A stretch of DNA of 64,000 nt from Ramlibacter sp. WS9. GTDB taxonomy: Bacteria; Pseudomonadota; Gammaproteobacteria; Burkholderiales; Burkholderiaceae_C. Location: NCBI RefSeq assembly GCF_003797765.1, contig NZ_RKMB01000005.1, forward strand, positions 220,702 through 284,701, in the 5' to 3' direction. Every line of letters starts with the position of its first letter. The stretch's first letter is position 1. This document shows positions 45,580 to 56,266 of this stretch, piece by piece. Made by a program: the position numbers and the translations under genes. The notes under the pieces are model-generated. The model saw only the letters and a list, made by a program, of their open reading frames with translations. It was not told the origin of the DNA and made no database searches.

Positions 45580-46854
45580 TCAGCCGCCGCGCGTGATCGC
45601 CGGCTGCGTGTCGCGGCCGTACGCACCGTACTTGCCCAGTTCCCACTTGGCGATGGCATTGCGGTGCACTTCGTCCGGGCCGTCGGCAAAGCGCAAGGTG
45701 CGCGCACCGGCATAGGCCGCTGCCAGCGGGAAGTCCCCGCTGACGCCGCCGCCGCCGTGAACCTGCATCGCCCAATCGATCACCTCGCAGGCCATCGTGG
45801 GCGCGACCACCTTGATCATCGCGATTTCGTTCTTGGCAACCTTGTTGCCGGCCACGTCCATCAGCCACGCCGCCTTGAGCGTGAGCAGGCGCGCCATGTC
45901 GATCTTGCAGCGCGCTTCGGCGATGCGCTCCTGCGTCACGCTTTGCTGCGCCACGGTCTTGCCGAACGCCACGCGCGAGAGGGCGCGCTTGCACATGAGC
46001 TCCAGCGCGCGCTCGGCCAGGCCGATCAGGCGCATGCAGTGGTGGATGCGCCCGGGGCCCAGGCGGCCTTGCGCGATCTCGAAGCCGCGGCCTTCGCCCA
46101 GCAGGATGTTGTCGGCCGGGACGCGCACATTCTCGAAATACATCTCGACGTGGCCGTGCGGCGCGTCGTCGTAGCCGAACACCGACAGCGGCCGCACGAT
46201 GCGGATGCCCTTGGCGTCGGCCGGCACGATGATCATGCTTTGCTGCGAATGGCGGGGCGCTTCCGGGTCGGTTTTGCCCATGGTGATGAAGACGGCGCAG
46301 CGCGGATCGGCCGCGCCGGAGATCCACCACTTGTGGCCGTTGATGACGTACTCGTCACCCTGGCGCTCGATGCGGGTGCAGATGTTGGTGGCGTCGGACG
46401 AGGCCACCTCGGGCTCGGTCATCGCGAAGGCCGAGCGGATCTGGCCTTCCAGCAGCGGCTTCAGCCAGCGCTCCTTGATCTTTTCCGAGCCGTAGCGGGC
46501 GATGGTTTCCATGTTGCCGGTATCGGGCGCGGAGCAGTTGAAGGCTTCGCTCGACCATGGCACGCGGCCCATGATCTCGGCGAGCGGCGCGTATTCCTGG
46601 TTGGTCAGGCCGGCGCCTTCATAGCCGGACGCCGAGGCGCTGTCGACCGGCAGGAACAGGTTCCACAGGCCGGCGGCGCGCGCCTTGACCTTGAGGTTCT
46701 CGACGGTTTTCAGCGCGGTCCAGCGCTTGCCGGTTTGCGTGTTGGCCTCGAGTTCCTTTTCGTACTCCGCCTCGGCGGGGTAGATGTGGTCGTCCATGAA
46801 CTTCAGCAGCTTGGCCTGCAGTTCCTTTGTCTTGGGCGAGTATTCGAAATCCAT
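45580..46854 (-). CDS. Acyl-CoA dehydrogenase, ACAD10/11-like
   Basis: 424 residues. [17 protein letters not shown] is the FAD-binding loop, [20 protein letters not shown] and [34 protein letters not shown] complete the fold. The HHCMR segment and pairing with an APH-like kinase gene are typical of ACAD10/11, which act on 4-hydroxy acyl-CoAs after phosphorylation by a kinase domain. It is 37 bp after the phosphotransferase gene, in one operon. Confidence 0.9.
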   Translation of the reverse strand: MDFEYSPKTKELQAKLLKFMDDHIYPAEAEYEKELEANTQTGKRWTALKTVENLKVKARAAGLWNLFLPVDSASASGYEGAGLTNQEYAPLAEIMGRVPWSSEAFNCSAPDTGNMETIARYGSEKIKERWLKPLLEGQIRSAFAMTEPEVASSDATNICTRIERQGDEYVINGHKWWISGAADPRCAVFITMGKTDPEAPRHSQQSMIIVPADAKGIRIVRPLSVFGYDDAPHGHVEMYFENVRVPADNILLGEGRGFEIAQGRLGPGRIHHCMRLIGLAERALELMCKRALSRVAFGKTVAQQSVTQERIAEARCKIDMARLLTLKAAWLMDVAGNKVAKNEIAMIKVVAPTMACEVIDWAMQVHGGGGVSGDFPLAAAYAGARTLRFADGPDEVHRNAIAKWELGKYGAYGRDTQPAITRGG

Positions 46855-46891
46855 GGTGCGTCCTTCGGGGGGTAATACGGTGAGGTGCGGG

Positions 46892-47995
46892 TCAGGCCTG
46901 CTGCGCGAATTTCCAGGCCAGTTCGGCCATGGGCCGCGCGCCGGCGCCGGATGCGGCCGCCTGGGCGCTGGAGGCCGTGCCGGCCTCCGCGCGCTTGGCG
47001 ATGCCTTGCAGGATCGCTGCAATTCGGAACAGGTTGTAGGCCATGTAGAAATTCCAGTCGGCCTTCAACTCGTCGACGGTGGCCAAGCCTGTGCGCTCGC
47101 AATAGCGGCGCATGTATTCGTCTTCGCCCGGGATGCCCAGAGACTGAAGATCAAGGCCGCCAATGCCACGCGACGCGGCGTGGGGGATGTGCCACGACAT
47201 GCAGTGGTAGCTGAAATCGGCCAGCGGGTGGCCCAGCGTGGACAGCTCCCAGTCGAGCACCGCGATGACGCGCGGCTCGGTCGAGTGAAACATCAGGTTG
47301 TCGAGGCGGTAGTCGCCATGGACGATCGACACCTTGCTCTCGTCGCGGGCCGCGGCCGGGATGCGGGCGGGCAGCCATTCCACCAGCCGTTCCATCTCGG
47401 GGATGGGTTGCGACATCGGCCCTGCGCCGTCGGCCGAAGCCTTGTATTGCTTGCTCCAGCGGCCGATCTGGCGGTCGAAGTAGTTCCCCGGCTTGCCGTA
47501 GCCGGCCAGGCCACGGTCGGCGAACTTGACGGTGTGCAGCGCCGCGATCACTCGGTTCATCTCGTCATAGATTTCGCGGCGGCCGGCGGGCGTCATCTCC
47601 GGCAGGGCCTGGTCCCACAGCACACGCCCCTGCATGAACTCCATCACGTAGAAGGCGCGGCCGATGATGGATTCGTCTTCGCACAGGCAGTGCATGCGGG
47701 GCACCGGCACGTCCGTGCCGCCCAGGCCGCTCATCACCGCGAACTCACGCTCGATGGCGTGGGCCGACGGCAGCAGCTTGGCCACGGGGCCCGGCTTGGC
47801 GCGCATCACGTAGCTTTGGCTTGGCGTGACCAGCTTGTAGGTGGGATTGGACTGGCCGCCCTTGAACATCAGGGCGGTGAGTGGCCCCGCGAAACCCTCG
47901 AGGTTCTTCTCGAGCCAGGCGGTGAGGGCCGCGATGTCGAAGGCGTGCTTGTCGGAGACGGGGCGCGTGCCGATGAAATGGTCGAATTCGCTCAA
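46892..47995 (-). CDS. APH-family phosphotransferase, ACAD10/11-type
   Basis: 367 residues. The aminoglycoside-phosphotransferase fold is recognised from [15 protein letters not shown] (catalytic loop) and [19 protein letters not shown] (metal site). It sits directly upstream of an acyl-CoA dehydrogenase, a pair that in humans is fused as ACAD10/11. It probably phosphorylates 4-hydroxyacyl-CoA before elimination and is not an antibiotic-resistance gene. Confidence 0.88.
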   Translation of the reverse strand: MSEFDHFIGTRPVSDKHAFDIAALTAWLEKNLEGFAGPLTALMFKGGQSNPTYKLVTPSQSYVMRAKPGPVAKLLPSAHAIEREFAVMSGLGGTDVPVPRMHCLCEDESIIGRAFYVMEFMQGRVLWDQALPEMTPAGRREIYDEMNRVIAALHTVKFADRGLAGYGKPGNYFDRQIGRWSKQYKASADGAGPMSQPIPEMERLVEWLPARIPAAARDESKVSIVHGDYRLDNLMFHSTEPRVIAVLDWELSTLGHPLADFSYHCMSWHIPHAASRGIGGLDLQSLGIPGEDEYMRRYCERTGLATVDELKADWNFYMAYNLFRIAAILQGIAKRAEAGTASSAQAAASGAGARPMAELAWKFAQQA

Positions 47996-48022
47996 GGTGT
48001 ATCCATGTTCATGTGCGGAGGT

Positions 48023-48742
48023 TCAGGCGTCCGCGTCGATGATGCGCATCAGCGCCTCGCGATTTCGCACCACGAGGCCGCCCGGCTCGATGCGGATCAC
48101 TTCCTCGCGCTCCATCGCTTTGAGCTCCTGGTTCACGCGCTGGCGCGACGCGCCCAGCAACTGCGCCAACTCTTCCTGGGCGAGCTGCAGGCCGATGCGC
48201 ACTTCGCGCCCGTCCGCGAGAGAAGGCACGCCATAACTGCGCACCAGGTGCGTGAGTTGCTTGGCCAGCCGCGCGCGCAAGGGCAGCGTGTTCAGGTCTT
48301 CCACCAGGCCGAACAACTGGCGAATGCGCCGGGCGTGCAACCGCAGCATCGCCTCGTACAGCTCGGTGTGCTGGCTCAAAATCTTGCGTAAGTCGCCACG
48401 CGCCACGCAGAGAATCGTCGTGTCGCCATGCGCATAGCCATCGTGCGTGCGCCGGTCCCCATCGAAGATCGCGACGTCGCCGAACCAGATGCCCGGCTCC
48501 ACGTAGGTCAGCGTCACCTGCTTGCCCGAGATCGCCGTCGAACTGACGCGCACGGCGCCCTTCGCGCAGGCGATCCATTGCTCGGGCGGATCGCCGCGCG
48601 CGCAGATCAGCTCGCCGTCCTTGTAGCGTTTGACGTAGGCGCATCGGAGGATGTCGTGCCGAAGTGAGGGTGACAGGGAAGAAAACCAGCGACCGGAATT
48701 GATCGCCTCGCGTTCTTCAATGGTAAGAATGGGGTCGTCCAT
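48023..48742 (-). CDS. Crp/Fnr-family transcriptional regulator
   Basis: 239 residues. A cyclic-nucleotide-binding beta-roll (about 30-130; EPGIWFGDVAIFDGDRRTHDGYAHGDT) precedes a Crp-type HTH (LAQEELAQLLGASRQRVNQELKAMEREEVI). No N-terminal FNR cysteines are seen, so an oxygen-sensing cluster is unlikely. It lies 27 bp upstream of the kinase/ACAD pair on the same strand and may control it. Confidence 0.9.
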   Translation of the reverse strand: MDDPILTIEEREAINSGRWFSSLSPSLRHDILRCAYVKRYKDGELICARGDPPEQWIACAKGAVRVSSTAISGKQVTLTYVEPGIWFGDVAIFDGDRRTHDGYAHGDTTILCVARGDLRKILSQHTELYEAMLRLHARRIRQLFGLVEDLNTLPLRARLAKQLTHLVRSYGVPSLADGREVRIGLQLAQEELAQLLGASRQRVNQELKAMEREEVIRIEPGGLVVRNREALMRIIDADA

Positions 48743-48838
48743 GGTCTGTCTTTTGAGTGACTGGTGCTGGGCCCATTGTCGCCCGCGGGACCGGCCGAAA
48801 ACAACGGGGTTGTCCCCCGCAAGACTCCCGGGCTCGCG

Positions 48839-49618
48839 CTACTCGTAGCGCGGAGTCTGCTTCGCAAGGAAGGCGGCGATGCCGATGCCGGCGTTGGCAT
48901 GGTGCAGGTTGCGAACGAAATGGTCGCGCTCGTCGGCCAGGTGGCGGCTCAGCGTGGCGCCCGCGGCGTCGTTGAGGAGTTCCTTGATGCTCGCCAGCGC
49001 ATTCGGTGCGCGCTCGTTGAGCCGCTCGGCCAGCGCAAGGCTTTCTTCCAGCGCCGCACCGGGCGCCGTGACACGGTTGACGACGCCCAGCTCATGCAGG
49101 CGCTGCGAGCTCAGGCGCTCGCCGGTCAGCAACAGCTCGCTGGCAAGCTGGCGGGGCAGGGCGCGCGACAAGCTCCAGGTGGCGCCGCCGTCGGGCGACA
49201 GCGCGATGTTGCTGTAAGCCATCACGAACACCGCGTTGTCGGCCGCGACGATCAGGTCGCAGGCGAGCGCGAGCGAGAAACCGGCCCCGGCTGCCGCACC
49301 CTCGACCGCTGCGATGACGGGTTTGGGAAAGGTGCGGATGGCCTCGATCCACGCGTGCAGGCCCTCGATGCTCTGGGCCTGGAATTCGGGCGGTTGCTCG
49401 CGATTGGCCTGCAGCCGTTGCAAATTGCCGCCCGCCGAAAAGAGGCTGCCTTCACCGGTGATCACCACGGTACGAACTTCCGGGCTGCTTTCGGCGACGC
49501 TGAGCGCCTCGACACCCGCCGCGTACATCTCCGGCCCGAGTGCATTGCGGTGCTCGGGGTTGCTGATGGCGAGGACCATGGTGCGGCCCCGGCTGGTGCT
49601 CTTGAGTTCAGCGGGCAT
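48839..49618 (-). CDS. Enoyl-CoA hydratase/isomerase
   Basis: 259 residues of the crotonase fold. GEGSLFSAGGNLQRLQA is the first oxyanion-hole strand, and AVEGAAAGAGFSLALACDLIVAADNAVF the second, where a Gly-rich loop sits. The typical catalytic Glu pair is partly replaced (SNIALSPDGGATW). It lies 3 bp after the 3-hydroxyacyl-CoA dehydrogenase gene, so the two are one operon. A role in fatty or aromatic acyl-CoA degradation is inferred. Confidence 0.88.
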   Translation of the reverse strand: MPAELKSTSRGRTMVLAISNPEHRNALGPEMYAAGVEALSVAESSPEVRTVVITGEGSLFSAGGNLQRLQANREQPPEFQAQSIEGLHAWIEAIRTFPKPVIAAVEGAAAGAGFSLALACDLIVAADNAVFVMAYSNIALSPDGGATWSLSRALPRQLASELLLTGERLSSQRLHELGVVNRVTAPGAALEESLALAERLNERAPNALASIKELLNDAAGATLSRHLADERDHFVRNLHHANAGIGIAAFLAKQTPRYE

Positions 49619-49621
49619 GGA

Positions 49622-51142
49622 TCAGTCCTCGACGTGCGACAGGGAAAGGCCGATCGCGCCGCGCCTGCGCAGCCAGGGGCTCGGACGATAGCGCGGATCG
49701 CCATAGACGGTCTGCATGTTGAAGAGCACTTCCAGCACGTTGGTGGGGCCCCAGCGGTCGCCCATCGCGAGCGGGCCCAGAGGGTAGCCCAGGCCCAGCG
49801 TCACGGCGGTTTCCAGGTCCTTCGGGCTGCAGATGCGCTGCTGGCAGATGTCGGCGGCGATGTTGACGATGGTCGCGACGACGCGCTGGGTGACGAAGCC
49901 GCCCGAGTCGCGGATCACGCTCACGGCTTTGCCGTCACGCGCGAACAAGGCATGTGCGGCATCGCGCATGTCTGCGCGCGTGGCGGGGTTGGTTGCCAGA
50001 ACGCGCCGCTTCGTAGCCGCGTCGTCGATCAGCATGTCGATGCCGATGGTGCGCGCCGGATCGAGCCGCTCGACGACTGCCACCGTGGTCACGTCGAAAC
50101 CGAGGGGCGCCACGATGGTCAGCGCCTGAGGGGAGGGCGACTGGCCGGTTTCGACCTTTGCGCCCAGGTCCTTCAGCAACTGGTACAACTCGGCGCGCCG
50201 CGCGGCGCGGGTGGAAACCCACACAGGCGGCATCTCGTCTACTTGCGGCACCGGCTGCTCAGGTGCGACCTGCGCCTTGCCGTCTACATAGCGGTAGAAA
50301 CCTTCGCCGACCTTCTTGCCGACGACACCGCCGGCCAGGCGCTGGGCGGTGATCACGCTCGGGCGGTAGCGCGGTTCGTCGTAGTACTGCTGGTAGATCG
50401 ACTCCATCACCGGATGCGAAACGTCCAGCGCGGTGAGATCCATCAGCTCGAACGGGCCAAGCTTGAAGCCGACCTGGTCTTTGAGGATGCGGTCCACCGT
50501 CGCGAAATCGGTGATCCCCTCGCTGATCACGCGCAGCGCTTCCGTGCCGTAGCCCCGGCCCGCGTGGTTGACGATGAAGCCGGGCGTGTCTTGCGCCTGC
50601 ACGGGTGTGTGGCCCATTTGCTTCGCATAGGCGGCCAGCCCTTCGCAGACGGCAGCGTCGGTCTTGAGCCCGGCGATCACTTCCACCACCTTCATCAGCG
50701 GCACGGGGTTGAAGAAGTGATAGCCGGCAAAGCGCTGGGGCCGCTCCATGCCGGCCGCGATGGCGGTGACCGACAACGACGAGGTGTTGGAGACCAGCAC
50801 GGCGCTGGGCGCGACGATGGCTTCGAGCTGCGCGAGCAGTGATTTCTTGACGTCGAGGCGCTCGACGATCGCTTCCACCACCAGCTTGCAGTCGGCCAGG
50901 TCTGCGAGCGCGCCGGCAGCTTGCAGGCGCTGCTTGCAGGCCTGTACGGCCGCCGCATCCATGCGGCCTTTCTCCAACTGGCGATCCCACTGGCTGAAGA
51001 TTTCGTCGCGGGCTTTCGCGACGGCCGGGGCCTGTGTGTCGTAAAGCCTGACGGTGCTGCCCGCCTGCGCGGCAATCTGCGCGATGCCGCGGCCCATGGC
51101 GCCCGCGCCGACCACGCCCACGGTGTCGTAGAGAAGAGTCAT
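49622..51142 (-). CDS. 3-hydroxyacyl-CoA dehydrogenase, PaaH-like
   Basis: 506 residues, a duplicated 3HCDH C-terminal domain. The NAD motif VGVVGAGAMGRGIAQIAAQAG opens it (about 8-29), the catalytic segment is AGYHFFNPVPLMKVVEVI, and two 3HCDH_C domains follow (about 190-290 and 410-490). The size and second domain fit PaaH/PaaC-like enzymes of phenylacetate or dehydroadipyl-CoA oxidation. It is 32 bp after the MFS gene on the same strand and may serve the lower benzoate/phenylacetate pathway. Confidence 0.9.
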   Translation of the reverse strand: MTLLYDTVGVVGAGAMGRGIAQIAAQAGSTVRLYDTQAPAVAKARDEIFSQWDRQLEKGRMDAAAVQACKQRLQAAGALADLADCKLVVEAIVERLDVKKSLLAQLEAIVAPSAVLVSNTSSLSVTAIAAGMERPQRFAGYHFFNPVPLMKVVEVIAGLKTDAAVCEGLAAYAKQMGHTPVQAQDTPGFIVNHAGRGYGTEALRVISEGITDFATVDRILKDQVGFKLGPFELMDLTALDVSHPVMESIYQQYYDEPRYRPSVITAQRLAGGVVGKKVGEGFYRYVDGKAQVAPEQPVPQVDEMPPVWVSTRAARRAELYQLLKDLGAKVETGQSPSPQALTIVAPLGFDVTTVAVVERLDPARTIGIDMLIDDAATKRRVLATNPATRADMRDAAHALFARDGKAVSVIRDSGGFVTQRVVATIVNIAADICQQRICSPKDLETAVTLGLGYPLGPLAMGDRWGPTNVLEVLFNMQTVYGDPRYRPSPWLRRRGAIGLSLSHVED

Positions 51143-51174
51143 GCGGCTGATTATCGTGTAGCCGCCCAGCCGCT

Positions 51175-52401
51175 TCAGGCGCGGTGCGTGCCCTGGTAGC
51201 GCGTGGCCAGGGCACTCACGGCCATCGCCAGCACCAGGCCCGCGAAGCCCGCCCAATGCAACGTGTCCATGCCGGCCTGGACGATGAGCCACCCGCCGCT
51301 GGCCGCACCGATGGCCTGGCCGGCGTACATGGCGGAGGAATTGAGCGCAATGGACGCGGCAGCGAGCGCCGGCGCAATCGCCACCAGCCGGGCTTGTTGC
51401 GCCGAGTTCGACGAGAAGCACCCCAATGCCCAGGGGATGGAGATCAGCGCCGCCATGACGAGATTGGTGCCCAACGGCCAGAAGAGCAGGCTGACCGCCA
51501 TCAGGCCGATCGCCAGCATGATCGCGCGCGAGGCGCCGAAGTGGTCGATGTGGCGCGACATGAGCATGTTGCCGATCAAGCCGAACGCGCCGAACCACAG
51601 GAACAGCAAGCTGAGCTCGCCGGGCGTGATACCGATCTTCTGCTTGTAGTACGGGGCGAAATACGAGAAGAGAACGAACTGGCCGGCCGCATAGAGCACG
51701 GTGACCAGCACGCAGAGCATCAGGGCGCGCGAACGCAGGGTCTCAAGCCAGGCCGCAGCGGTGAGCGCGGGCGGCTTCACGCCGTCAGGCATCGCGCGCC
51801 AGACCCAGACCGCGCTGACGAGGCTGAGCAAACCGACCAGGCCGAACGCGCTCTGCCAACCCAGCGTGCCGCCGACGTAAGCGCCCAGCGGCATGCCCAG
51901 CACGGAGGCCACCGACCAGCCCAGGAAGATGAATGTGATCGCGCGGCCGCGCTGCTCGGCGGGCACCAGCAAGCCGACGCAGGCTGCCGCCTGGGGTGTG
52001 AAGATCGCCGGTGCCAGCATGGCGGCCACGCGCAGCGGCAGCAACGCAGTGAAGCTCGACGCCGCGATGCACGCAAGGTGCAGGGCCGCGTACCAGACCA
52101 TGGAGATCGCGAGCAGGCGGCGCCGGTCCCAGCCCGCGGCCAAGGCCGCCAGCAGAGGGGCGCCCAGGCACATGAGCACCGCGCCCGCCGAAATCAACTG
52201 GCCGGCCGTTGCCACCGAGACGTCGAGCGACGTGCTGATCTCGTTGAGTGTCCCCGGCACCACCATCACGCCGGTACCGATCACGAAATTGCCGAACAGC
52301 AGGGGCCAGAGGACCGCAGGCAGCCCCGTTCGAACGGCCGGGGTTTCAAGTGCGGTGGTGGATGACAAATGACTTCGCTTCGCGTTGATGACAGATGACA
52401 A
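51175..52401 (-). CDS. MFS transporter
   Basis: 408 residues with about twelve membrane segments. The first loop motif is seen as LAAGWDRRRLLAISM, the second as LAGTMLAPAIF-type, and AFGLIGNMLMSRHIDHFGASRAIM at the start of the second half. It resembles the AraJ/DHA1 drug-efflux group. The substrate is unknown. The start at 52401 lies among TGACAAATGAC repeats. Confidence 0.88.
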   Translation of the reverse strand: MSSVINAKRSHLSSTTALETPAVRTGLPAVLWPLLFGNFVIGTGVMVVPGTLNEISTSLDVSVATAGQLISAGAVLMCLGAPLLAALAAGWDRRRLLAISMVWYAALHLACIAASSFTALLPLRVAAMLAPAIFTPQAAACVGLLVPAEQRGRAITFIFLGWSVASVLGMPLGAYVGGTLGWQSAFGLVGLLSLVSAVWVWRAMPDGVKPPALTAAAWLETLRSRALMLCVLVTVLYAAGQFVLFSYFAPYYKQKIGITPGELSLLFLWFGAFGLIGNMLMSRHIDHFGASRAIMLAIGLMAVSLLFWPLGTNLVMAALISIPWALGCFSSNSAQQARLVAIAPALAAASIALNSSAMYAGQAIGAASGGWLIVQAGMDTLHWAGFAGLVLAMAVSALATRYQGTHRA

Positions 52402-52470
52402 AGGCTAGCGTGGAGGCCTGCCCATTCTTGTCATTTGTCATACCCGGCGGCAGCCGGGGGTCATTTGTCA
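52363..52470. repeat. TGACAAATGAC repeat cluster with hairpin
   Basis: TGACAAATGAC occurs at 52363-52373, and its complement GTCATTTGTCA at 52430-52440 and 52460-52470, with a related TGACAGATGACAAA near 52388. Between the last two lies a CCCGGC-GGCA-GCCGGG hairpin (52443-52458). The left copies are inside the MFS coding start, and the right ones follow the dehydrogenase stop. It may be a repeat element, a regulator site or a transcription terminator without a U-run. Confidence 0.6.
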
Positions 52471-52485
52471 TTGGCCGGACGGCCG

Positions 52486-53493
52486 CTAGCGCCGCATCTG
52501 CAGCGCGCCCGGGTTCACGATGTTGCTGGGCGTGCCCTTGACGAAATTCACCACGTTATCGAAAGCGGCGCCGAAATACAGCTCGTAGCTGTCCAGTTCC
52601 ACATAGCCGATGTGCGGCGTGCAGATGCAGTTTTCCAGGCGTAGCAGGGCGTGGCCCTGCAGGATCGGCTCGCTTTCGAAGACGTCGACCGCCGCCAAGC
52701 CCGGTCGGCCGCGGTTGAGGGCCGCAATCAATGCATCGGGCTCAACCAGTTCGGCGCGAGAGGTGTTCACAAGCAGGGCCGTGGGTTTCATGCGGCCGAG
52801 GTCTTCCAGCGTCACGATGCCGGATGTTTCGTCCGAGAGCCGCAGGTGCAAGCTCAGCACGTCGCTTTCGGCAAACAATTCCTCGCGGGTGGCGGCTGCT
52901 TCGTAGCCGTCCATTGCCGCTTTCTCGCGCGCGGACTGGCTGCCCCAGACCATGACGTGCATGCCGAAGGCCTTGCCGTAGCCCGCCACCAGCTGCCCGA
53001 TCTTGCCGTAGCCCCAGATGCCGAGCGTGCGGCCGCGCAGGACGACGCCGAGCCCGAAGTTGGCCGGCATCGACGCGGACTTCATGCCCGACTGCTGCCA
53101 GCCGCCGTGCTTGAGCGTGCTGATGTACTGAGGCAGGCGCCGCGTGGCGGCCATGACCAGTGCCCAGGTCAATTCGGCCGGTGCGACCGGTGAGCCCACG
53201 CCTTCAGCAACGGCTATTCCGCGCTCGGTGCAAGCCTGTACGTCAATGTGCGAGCCGACTCGGCCGGTCTGCGCGATCATGCGCAGACGCGGCAGTTTCT
53301 CGACGAGCTGGCGCGTCATGTGGGTGCGCTCGCGGATGAGCACGATGACGTCGGCGTCACGCAGGCGCACCGACAGCTGGCCGATGCCCTTGACGGTGTT
53401 GGTATAGACCTTGGCCGGATACGCCTCCAGCTTGGAGGCGCAGCGAAGTTTGCGCACCGCGTCCTGGTAGTCGTCGAGGATCACAATGTTCAT
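52486..53493 (-). CDS. D-2-hydroxyacid dehydrogenase family protein
   Basis: 335 residues. The NAD-binding domain carries GRTLGIWGYGKIGQLVAGYGKAFG (about 145-170), and catalytic Arg/Glu/His lie in LVNTSRAELVEPDAL and TPHIGYVELDSYE. The family includes glycerate and phosphoglycerate dehydrogenases. The exact substrate cannot be told. The start at 53493 (MNIVILDDYQDA) is the family N-terminus. Confidence 0.9.
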   Translation of the reverse strand: MNIVILDDYQDAVRKLRCASKLEAYPAKVYTNTVKGIGQLSVRLRDADVIVLIRERTHMTRQLVEKLPRLRMIAQTGRVGSHIDVQACTERGIAVAEGVGSPVAPAELTWALVMAATRRLPQYISTLKHGGWQQSGMKSASMPANFGLGVVLRGRTLGIWGYGKIGQLVAGYGKAFGMHVMVWGSQSAREKAAMDGYEAAATREELFAESDVLSLHLRLSDETSGIVTLEDLGRMKPTALLVNTSRAELVEPDALIAALNRGRPGLAAVDVFESEPILQGHALLRLENCICTPHIGYVELDSYELYFGAAFDNVVNFVKGTPSNIVNPGALQMRR

Positions 53494-53598
53494 GCATGGA
53501 TTGTGCCTCGCCCCCAAGCCCTGATTCACCGCGGCCAGCAAATCCTGTGGCTTGGCGTTAGAGTCGGCGCTTTCGTTCTGTTACCAGGAGCTCACACC

Positions 53599-54120
53599 AT
53601 GACGATTTCCATGTCTTCCGCCAGCCTGCCCGTCTTCAAGGCCATGCTCGGCAACCTGAGCCACATCCTCGACCGCGGCGCTGCTCATGCGGAGGCCCGG
53701 AAATTCGACCCCACGGCTCTGCTGCAATTCCGCCTTGCGCCGGACATGCTTCCCTTTACACGCCAAGTGCAAATCGCGTGCGACGCGGCGAAGAATGGCG
53801 TGGCCCGCATTTCCGGCGTCGAGGCCCCGAAATTCGAAGATACGGAAGCGACCTTTGCCGACCTGAAGGCCCGCATCCAGAAAACAGTGGACTACCTGAA
53901 CAGCGTGCCCAACGACCGCATGGACGGTACGGAAGACAAGGACATCACGTTTCCCGTCGGCAAGGACAAGACCCGCACCATGAGCGGCGAGGCTTACCTC
54001 AAGCACTGGGCGATGGCCAATTTCCACTTCCACATCACCATGGCCTACGCGATCCTTCGCAACAACGGCGTAGAGCTGGGCAAGGCCGACTTCCTGGCCG
54101 GCGCTGCAGCCCGCGCCTGA
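53599..54120 (+). CDS. DUF1993 family protein
   Basis: 173 residues, a four-helix-bundle DinB-like fold. It is recognised from MSSASLPVFKAMLGNLSHILDRGAAHAE, ARLAPDMLPFTRQVQIACD-type and LKHWAMANFHFHITMAYAILRNNG. The conserved HFH residues may bind a metal. AGGAG precedes the ATG by 7 bp. The function is unknown. Confidence 0.9.
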   Translation: MTISMSSASLPVFKAMLGNLSHILDRGAAHAEARKFDPTALLQFRLAPDMLPFTRQVQIACDAAKNGVARISGVEAPKFEDTEATFADLKARIQKTVDYLNSVPNDRMDGTEDKDITFPVGKDKTRTMSGEAYLKHWAMANFHFHITMAYAILRNNGVELGKADFLAGAAARA

Positions 54121-54133
54121 GGTAGCTCGCTCC

Positions 54134-54463
54134 TTAGCCGGCCGCGGCCTCCAGAGCCGCCAGTCGGTCCAGCTCGGCGCAGACGTCGGCCATGCGCCCG
54201 GACATGAACATGCGCCCGGCGCTGGCCGAAGCACCCATGCCTTCGACCACGCGCACAACCCGCAATGGCCGCTTGGACTTTTCACAGGGCCTGGCGACAA
54301 CGGCCGGGTGCGCGGTGCGCAGCCGGGTGGCGGGCGACGGCCCGACGCCAGACCGGCTGCCACGCGGCAACGGCACGGCACGCGATGCGCGCGGTGCCAA
54401 CCAGCCCAGCAACCCTTGCAACGGGCCCAACAACCCGCCGAACGTGGACAACGTGATTCCCAT
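54134..54463 (-). CDS. Small uncharacterised protein upstream of lexA
   Basis: 109 residues. A glycine/leucine-rich start (MGITLSTFGGLLGPLQGLLG) is followed by a basic middle and the conserved-looking RVVRVVEGMGASASAGRMFMSGRMADVCAELDRLAALEA. AAGGAGAGTCGC precedes the ATG. I have the impression of similar small genes beside lexA in related bacteria. Function unknown. It lies 117 bp downstream of lexA on the same strand. Confidence 0.7.
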   Translation of the reverse strand: MGITLSTFGGLLGPLQGLLGWLAPRASRAVPLPRGSRSGVGPSPATRLRTAHPAVVARPCEKSKRPLRVVRVVEGMGASASAGRMFMSGRMADVCAELDRLAALEAAAG

Positions 54464-54580
54464 GCGACTCTCCTTGAACTTCAGAGTTTGAACACAGGCA
54501 GGATTGGGAACAGGAGGGGTCGCCGCAGGGTGATGGCTCCAACGCCATACGCCCGCCACCTGCGGCGCCCCATCCAAACG

Positions 54581-55255
54581 TTACATCAGCATCGTGTTGC
54601 GGATCAGGCCGACGGCCAGGCCTTCGATCTCGAAGGGCTCGCCGGGCTCGACCACGATGGTGGGGTAATCGGGGTTTTCGGCGTGCAGCTCGATCAGGTG
54701 CTTGTTGCGGCGAAAGCGCTTGACGGTGACGTCGTCGCCCAGGCGCGCGACGATGATCTGCCCGTTCTTCGCGTCCTTGGTGGCCTGCACGGCGAGCAGG
54801 TCGCCGTCCATGATGCCGGCGTCGCGCATGGACATGCCGCGCACCTTGAGCAGGTAGTCGGGCCGGCGCTGGAACAGGCTGTTCTCGACGTAATACGTCT
54901 GGTCGACGTGCTCCTGCGCGAGAATCGGCGAGCCTGCCGCAACGCGGCCAATGAGGGGCAAGGCCAGCTGGGCCAAGCCCTGCAATGGCAGGGAGAACTG
55001 CTTGTTTCGGGATTCATTGATCGACCTCAGGGCCTCGCTTTGCAGGCGGATCCCGCGCGAGGTGCCGCTGACCAGCTCGATCACGCCTTTGCGGGCGAGC
55101 GCCTGCAAATGCTCTTCGGCCGCGTTAGCTGACTTGAAGCCCAGCTCGGAGGCGATTTCGGCGCGCGTGGGCGGTGCGCCGGTGCGCGCGATGGCGCTCT
55201 GGATCAGGTCCAGAATCTGTTGCTGGCGGGCGGTAAGTTTGGGCGAATCGAGCAT
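54581..55255 (-). CDS. lexA: LexA repressor
   Basis: 224 residues. The winged-helix DNA-binding domain ([46 protein letters not shown]) is followed by the self-cleavage site A107-G108, catalytic Ser142 (GMSMRD) and Lys179 (VTVKRF). It represses SOS genes and autocleaves with RecA. Two LexA boxes lie upstream of the start at 55282-55316. Confidence 0.97.
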   Translation of the reverse strand: MLDSPKLTARQQQILDLIQSAIARTGAPPTRAEIASELGFKSANAAEEHLQALARKGVIELVSGTSRGIRLQSEALRSINESRNKQFSLPLQGLAQLALPLIGRVAAGSPILAQEHVDQTYYVENSLFQRRPDYLLKVRGMSMRDAGIMDGDLLAVQATKDAKNGQIIVARLGDDVTVKRFRRNKHLIELHAENPDYPTIVVEPGEPFEIEGLAVGLIRNTMLM

Positions 55256-55281
55256 GCTGATTTCTCCTACTTGATATCTCA

Positions 55282-55316
55282 CTGTTTTGATATCCAGTAG
55301 CTGTATTTTTAAACAG
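55282..55316. promoter_or_regulatory. Tandem LexA boxes
   Basis: CTGTATTTTTAAACAG at 55301-55316 is a perfect CTGT-N8-ACAG site. CTGT-N8-CCAG at 55282-55297 matches except for one base. They lie 3 bp apart, between lexA and the divergent asparaginase gene. They should autoregulate lexA and may also affect the asparaginase gene, whose GTG start is 18 bp away. Confidence 0.8.
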
Positions 55317-55333
55317 TTTTTGAAAGTGCGCAA

Positions 55334-56265
<932 letters not shown>

Positions 56266-56266
<1 letters not shown>

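Noticed and set aside
46892..47995. Aminoglycoside resistance gene
   Set aside because: Although the fold is of the APH family, its pairing with acyl-CoA dehydrogenase fits the ACAD10/11-type kinase.
48764..50842. A 692-codon plus-strand open frame across the hydratase and dehydrogenase genes
   Set aside because: It is the complement of two strong minus-strand genes and has no recognisable domain.
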